From positions 1 through 7,318 of the forward strand of contig CAMJVA010000080.1 of NCBI GenBank assembly GCA_946409145.1: a stretch of DNA of 7,318 nt. The letters are read 5' to 3'. The translations under genes were made by a program, and so were the position numbers. Position 1 is the first letter of the stretch. Each line of letters begins with the position of its first letter. This document shows, one piece after another, positions 4,431 to 7,318 of the stretch. Origin of the DNA: an uncultured Enterococcus sp. (GTDB lineage Bacteria > Bacillota > Bacilli > Lactobacillales > Enterococcaceae). The notes beneath the pieces were generated by a model, which was not told where the DNA came from, made no database searches, and saw only the letters and a program-made list of their open reading frames with translations.

Positions 4431-6107
4431 TTAGAAAAATTTCTTTTTGCTGCTTGACTCCATAATAACCGGTAAAATCACTGGACGACGACGAGTTTGA
4501 TCAAAGAGATAGCGAGATAATTGTTCTCTAATTTCTTGTTTCAAACGGCTCCATTCAAATTCAGGATACTCTAAGTTTTTTTCTGTCACTTCTGTCACAA
4601 TTTTAGTTGCTTCTTCAATTAAATCTTTGTTTTCTTTCACATAAACAAAGCCACGAGAAGTAATTTGCGGATGAGAAACAATCCGTTTTTCCCGACGATT
4701 AATAGTTAAAACAGCTACAAAAATCCCATCTTCAGAAAGAATTTTCCGATCTCTTAAGACAATGTTTCCAATATCTCCCACACCAATTCCGTCAATCATC
4801 ACATTATCCGCCGGAACGGAACCAGCTAAAATAAGTCGGTCTTTTTCGTAACTTAAAACGTCTCCTTTAGTCGTCAAGAAAATGTCTTTGTAAGATATAC
4901 CTACTTCATTGGCTAAATCAGCATGGGCAGCTAATTGCCGATACTCTCCTTGAACAGGCACAAAAAATCTTGGCTTCATGAAGTTAAGCATCATTTGAAG
5001 TTGGTTAGGATTAGCGTGACCTGAAACTCTTAAGTTATCAGTAATTGTTTTCACTGTTCCACCTGCTCGGTAGACCATATTTTCTGTTTTAGCCACTGTG
5101 GTTTCCATGGCCGTAGTTGGGGTCGTTGTAATGTAACATAAATCCCCTTCTTTAATATGAATGTTCCGATGACGGCTAGTAGCCATTTTTTGCAGAGATT
5201 TAATGGGTTCTCCCATCCGTCCTGTTTCTAAAATTAACAATTCATTGTCTGGATAATTTTTCATATCTTTCACAGGAATTAATAAATCATCAGGCACTTG
5301 TAATCGTTCAAGACGTAAGGCAGTTTTTACAATTCTTTCTAAATCATGACCTGTTAAAACTACTTTTCGTGAAGAAGCATGTGCAGCATTAAACACTTGT
5401 TGAATCCGTCTTAAATTACTAGCCACACTTGCTACAATAATGCGACCTTCCCAGTATTTAATCGTATCTAATACTTCTTCGGCAATTTGTCGTTCACTGG
5501 CTACTTGCGTTGGATTTTCTGCATTAGAAGAATCAGAAAGTAACGCTAAGACACCACTGGCACCAATTTGTGCTAAACGAGCAAAGTCAGTTTGGTACAT
5601 TGGTTCAGCACTTTGATCGAATTTAAAGTCTCCTGTGTAAACAATACTTCCTGCTTCTGTTTTCAAAGAAATACCTAAAGAATCGGGAATCGTATGGGTT
5701 GTTTTAAAGAAACTTACTGTAGCATCAGGAAAATCAATTTCGGTTAATTCATCAACCACATGGAAGTCTTTAAATTTTTTCGTAGCTTCATAACTTTTTA
5801 CATTAAGTTTTGCCAGTTCAATGGTTAATTCTGAGCCAAACACAGGCACAGAAAGCTGTTCTAATAAATAAGGCAATGCCCCAATAGCATCTGCGTGTCC
5901 ATGAGTTAAGAATACTCCAGCCACTTTGTCTTTATTTTCTACTAAATAAGTAAAATCAGGAATCACCACATCGATTCCTAACAGTTCATCTTCAGGATAG
6001 CGTAAGCCACAATCAAAGAGAAAAATTTCTTCTCCTACTTCAATGGCGTAAATATTTTTTCCGTTTTCCCGGACGCCTCCTAAAGGAATTATTTTTATAT
6101 TGGTCAA
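4431..6107 (-). CDS. rnjB: Ribonuclease J2 (beta-CASP metallo-beta-lactamase RNase)
   Basis: RNase J2, the partner of RNase J1 in the 5'-3' exonuclease/endonuclease complex for mRNA decay and RNA maturation in the cytoplasm. With the TTG start it has 558 aa, a full-length J-type enzyme: metallo-beta-lactamase core, beta-CASP insert (about 210-350), C-terminal domain (about 455-558). It is J2 rather than J1 because the metal motif reads HGHADAIG (69-76), with Ala where J1 has the fourth-ligand His (HGHEDHIG), and the late motif reads PVQGEYR (384-390), with Gln where J1 has His. His138 (TTHTIPDS), Asp160 (TGDFKFD) and SGHA (362-365) remain. Weak catalysis and a structural role are therefore inferred, as known for J2 elsewhere; in Enterococcus faecalis rnjB affects pilus expression. 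Own promoter upstream; repeat copy B plus terminator downstream. Confidence 0.95.
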   Translation of the reverse strand: MTNIKIIPLGGVRENGKNIYAIEVGEEIFLFDCGLRYPEDELLGIDVVIPDFTYLVENKDKVAGVFLTHGHADAIGALPYLLEQLSVPVFGSELTIELAKLNVKSYEATKKFKDFHVVDELTEIDFPDATVSFFKTTHTIPDSLGISLKTEAGSIVYTGDFKFDQSAEPMYQTDFARLAQIGASGVLALLSDSSNAENPTQVASERQIAEEVLDTIKYWEGRIIVASVASNLRRIQQVFNAAHASSRKVVLTGHDLERIVKTALRLERLQVPDDLLIPVKDMKNYPDNELLILETGRMGEPIKSLQKMATSRHRNIHIKEGDLCYITTTPTTAMETTVAKTENMVYRAGGTVKTITDNLRVSGHANPNQLQMMLNFMKPRFFVPVQGEYRQLAAHADLANEVGISYKDIFLTTKGDVLSYEKDRLILAGSVPADNVMIDGIGVGDIGNIVLRDRKILSEDGIFVAVLTINRREKRIVSHPQITSRGFVYVKENKDLIEEATKIVTEVTEKNLEYPEFEWSRLKQEIREQLSRYLFDQTRRRPVILPVIMESSSKKKFF

Positions 6108-6113
6108 ATCTTT

Positions 6114-6121
6114 CACCTCTT
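6114..6121 (-). promoter_or_regulatory. Ribosome binding site deciding the TTG start of rnjB
   Basis: AAGAGGTG on the minus strand. The longest frame would start at GTG 6116-6114, but that GTG is itself part of the ribosome binding site. TTG at 6107-6105 lies eight bases after AGAGG, and the resulting N-terminus MTNIKIIPLGGVREN coincides with the start of RNase J2 homologues as remembered. The start is therefore TTG 6107. Confidence 0.82.
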
Positions 6122-6164
6122 AAAATTATTTTTATCTTCGTTTCTGAATTTTTACCAACGTCTT

Positions 6165-6193
6165 ATTTTAACACAAAGGAGGACTTTTGTATA
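6165..6193 (-). promoter_or_regulatory. rnjB promoter
   Basis: On the minus strand TGTTAAAAT (6165-6173) is an extended -10 with TAAAAT, and TATACA (6188-6193) is a 4-of-6 match to the -35 box, separated by exactly 17 bases. Transcription would start near 6158, with a leader of about 50 bases. It lies after the galM terminator, so rnjB has its own promoter. Confidence 0.7.
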
Positions 6194-6208
6194 AAGTTGA
6201 AAAAGGAC

Positions 6209-6240
6209 AAAAAAGAGACTGGAATTTTCCAGCCTCTTTT
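6209..6240 (-). terminator. Intrinsic terminator of galM
   Basis: Arms 6227-6240 and 6211-6224 pair over 14 positions, with the two-base centre opening to a four-base loop and a single G-U pair (6233/6218) possible only on the minus strand; six T residues follow (6214-6209). It starts six bases after the galM stop codon. A T-run on the plus side is also present, so it could act in both directions, but no plus-strand gene is seen. Confidence 0.9.
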
Positions 6241-6245
6241 AGTGA

Positions 6246-7262
6246 TTATTTTTCTAAAATTTCATAGGTTGTGGTGGATTCAAAGGTTTCTTCTGGAGTC
6301 AAAAGCACATTTCCAAAGCCAAGATGATTCATAGCATCTGGCATGTTTTGGGTTTCAATTGCCACTGCCCCATGAAAATTAAGCGGACCTTTTTCAAAAA
6401 CAACGGGATCTCCAAAATTACTTGTGAAAATAACCACTGCATCCCGATCTGTAGAAATTTTTAAGGTTAATGTGTCATCAGGACTCGTTAATTCTACCGT
6501 GTGCGGAGCATGATTGAACATAAAAGGATGATCAATTCCTTTTTTCATTTTAATTTGTTCATGATCACTAGAGAAGGCTTCTTTTAATTTTTTCCCTTCT
6601 CTAAAATCAAAAGGCGTCTCAGCTGTCTTTAAAAGCGTTCCTGTAGGCATGCTATCGGCTTTTAGTTCAGCCACTTGGTCCGCATTAATTTTTAAAGTGT
6701 GCTCAGAAATATCCTCCATTTTCCCAGTTAAATTAAAATAGCCATGATTTGTTGGATTAAACACAGTAAGTTCATCTGTTTTTCCTTCATAGTGAATGGA
6801 AAATTGATTGCTGTTTTTTAAAGTATAGGTTACTTTAACAAGAAGATTTCCAGGAAAACCATTCATTCCATCTTCTCTTAAATAACTTAAAGTGAGTGCC
6901 GCTTGGTCTTTAGTAATTTTTTCTTCTGGAGTAAAAATTTTCCATTCAAAGGAATTAACTCCTCCATGTAAAGTATTTTCTCCTTCATTTGTAGCAGCTT
7001 GATAAGTCTTACCGTCTAAAGTAAATTGTCCTTTAGTAATTCTTCCTGCAACAGGTCCAATGGTTGCTCCAAAATATTTTGAAGGGCCGTCAAAATCTTT
7101 CTTAGTAGTACCTGAAACGACGACTTCTTTGAGACCATTTTTAGTCGGCACTTTAAAACTAATGAGTCGCGCCCCATAGTCGACCACTGTTAATTGCGCC
7201 CCTTGGTTATTTTCTAAAGTAAAATACGTTAAGCCATCTTCTTGTTTTTTTGTAATGTTCAT
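6246..7262 (-). CDS. galM: Aldose 1-epimerase (galactose mutarotase)
   Basis: A cytoplasmic enzyme interconverting the alpha and beta anomers of galactose/glucose, feeding the Leloir pathway. The 338 aa match the usual GalM length of about 340. Visible motifs: ATIGPVAGRI (66-75, substrate Arg74), ENTLHGG (95-101, His99), NPTNHGYFNL (169-178, catalytic acid His173), GIDHPF (242-247, substrate Asp244) and AIETQNMPDA (301-310, catalytic base Glu303). All expected active-site residues are present. The frame opens upstream at TTG 7277, but that codon lies inside the ribosome binding site TTGGAGG. ATG at 7262, eight bases after GGAGG, is the real start and gives the typical N-terminus. No other gal genes are in the window, and its terminator separates it from rnjB, so the neighbourhood says nothing about a larger galactose operon unless one lies beyond the right edge. 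Confidence 0.95.
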   Translation of the reverse strand: MNITKKQEDGLTYFTLENNQGAQLTVVDYGARLISFKVPTKNGLKEVVVSGTTKKDFDGPSKYFGATIGPVAGRITKGQFTLDGKTYQAATNEGENTLHGGVNSFEWKIFTPEEKITKDQAALTLSYLREDGMNGFPGNLLVKVTYTLKNSNQFSIHYEGKTDELTVFNPTNHGYFNLTGKMEDISEHTLKINADQVAELKADSMPTGTLLKTAETPFDFREGKKLKEAFSSDHEQIKMKKGIDHPFMFNHAPHTVELTSPDDTLTLKISTDRDAVVIFTSNFGDPVVFEKGPLNFHGAVAIETQNMPDAMNHLGFGNVLLTPEETFESTTTYEILEK

Positions 7263-7270
7263 CAATTGCA

Positions 7271-7287
7271 CCTCCAAAATTATTATA
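7271..7287 (-). promoter_or_regulatory. galM -10 box and ribosome binding site
   Basis: On the minus strand TATAAT (7282-7287) is a perfect -10 hexamer, and GGAGG (7271-7275) is the ribosome binding site. No good -35 hexamer is seen 16-18 bases upstream (TACTCG at 17), and no TG extension is present. The leader would be under 20 bases. galM may alternatively be read from a promoter beyond the right edge. Confidence 0.5.
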
Positions 7288-7318
7288 ACTTATGAAAGTG
7301 AAAACGAGTACATTTTTT

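Noticed and set aside
3414..6107. Tandem duplication of metallo-beta-lactamase genes (ytkL and rnjB)
   Set aside because: They share only the fold and the HGH motif; lengths, beta-CASP domain and the rest of the sequence differ, so they are distant family members and not a local duplication.
6105..6116. GTG 6116 as the start of rnjB
   Set aside because: The GTG is part of the AAGAGGTG ribosome binding site; TTG 6107 has correct spacing and the family-like N-terminus.
6178..6267. Plus-strand AAAGGAGG followed by TTG and a frame of 26 codons
   Set aside because: It runs through the rnjB promoter, the galM terminator and the galM 3' end, uses TTG with only about four bases of spacing, has no plus-strand promoter and resembles nothing known.
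7293..7306. cre-like sequence TGAAAGTGAAAACG in the galM promoter
   Set aside because: It resembles only one half of the CcpA consensus and misses the central CG and the final CA, so catabolite control cannot be claimed.
1..7318. CRISPR array, tRNA or rRNA gene, insertion sequence, prophage or defence system
   Set aside because: No regularly spaced repeats, no cloverleaf or rRNA-like sequence, no transposase or integrase, and no toxin, nuclease-helicase or other defence-type gene; all coding capacity is taken by recognisable core genes.

Overview
The window is AT-rich and every gene in it lies on the minus strand, so transcription runs from high to low coordinates. Gene content and protein style (RNase J2, the YtkL-YtoI-NrnA cluster, a YugP-type membrane protease, frequent TTG starts with strong AAGGAGG ribosome binding sites) point to a low-GC Gram-positive bacterium of the Lactobacillales. 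Enterococcaceae is the best guess, inferred from protein resemblance alone.

Layout in the direction of transcription. (1) 7318-6208: galM (aldose 1-epimerase) with a -10 box just upstream and its own intrinsic terminator; a single-gene unit. (2) 6193-4253: promoter, rnjB (RNase J2), then a dispersed repeat element directly after the stop codon, ending in a strong intrinsic terminator. (3) 4137-about 958: an extended -10 promoter drives ytkL (UPF0173 metallo-hydrolase), ytoI (HTH-DRTGG-CBS-hotdog regulator) and nrnA (DHH nanoRNase/phosphatase), with 35 and 70 bp gaps and no terminator between them. (4) yugP (zinc metallopeptidase, 957-256) follows 71 bp after nrnA. It has its own extended -10 sequence but no terminator separates it from nrnA, so it may be both read into and independently started. 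A second copy of the repeat lies after its stop and ends in another intrinsic terminator at the window edge.

The only stretch over 300 bases without a gene is 4092-4430. It holds the ytkL promoter, an upstream dyad and the repeat plus terminator of rnjB. The 255 bases at the left edge hold the other repeat copy and its terminator.

Functionally, rnjB and nrnA belong to RNA decay: the RNase J complex trims RNA and NrnA removes the final very short oligonucleotides. YtoI looks like a nucleotide-sensing regulator encoded directly upstream of NrnA. GalM is unrelated carbohydrate metabolism. These are ordinary core genes of the group. The least explained content is the repeat family seen twice here (about 54-249 and 4286-4417), each copy placed between a stop codon and a terminator, with conserved blocks and a copy-specific 57-base insertion. 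Two starts were moved from the longest possible reading frame: rnjB to TTG at 6107 and galM to ATG at 7262.
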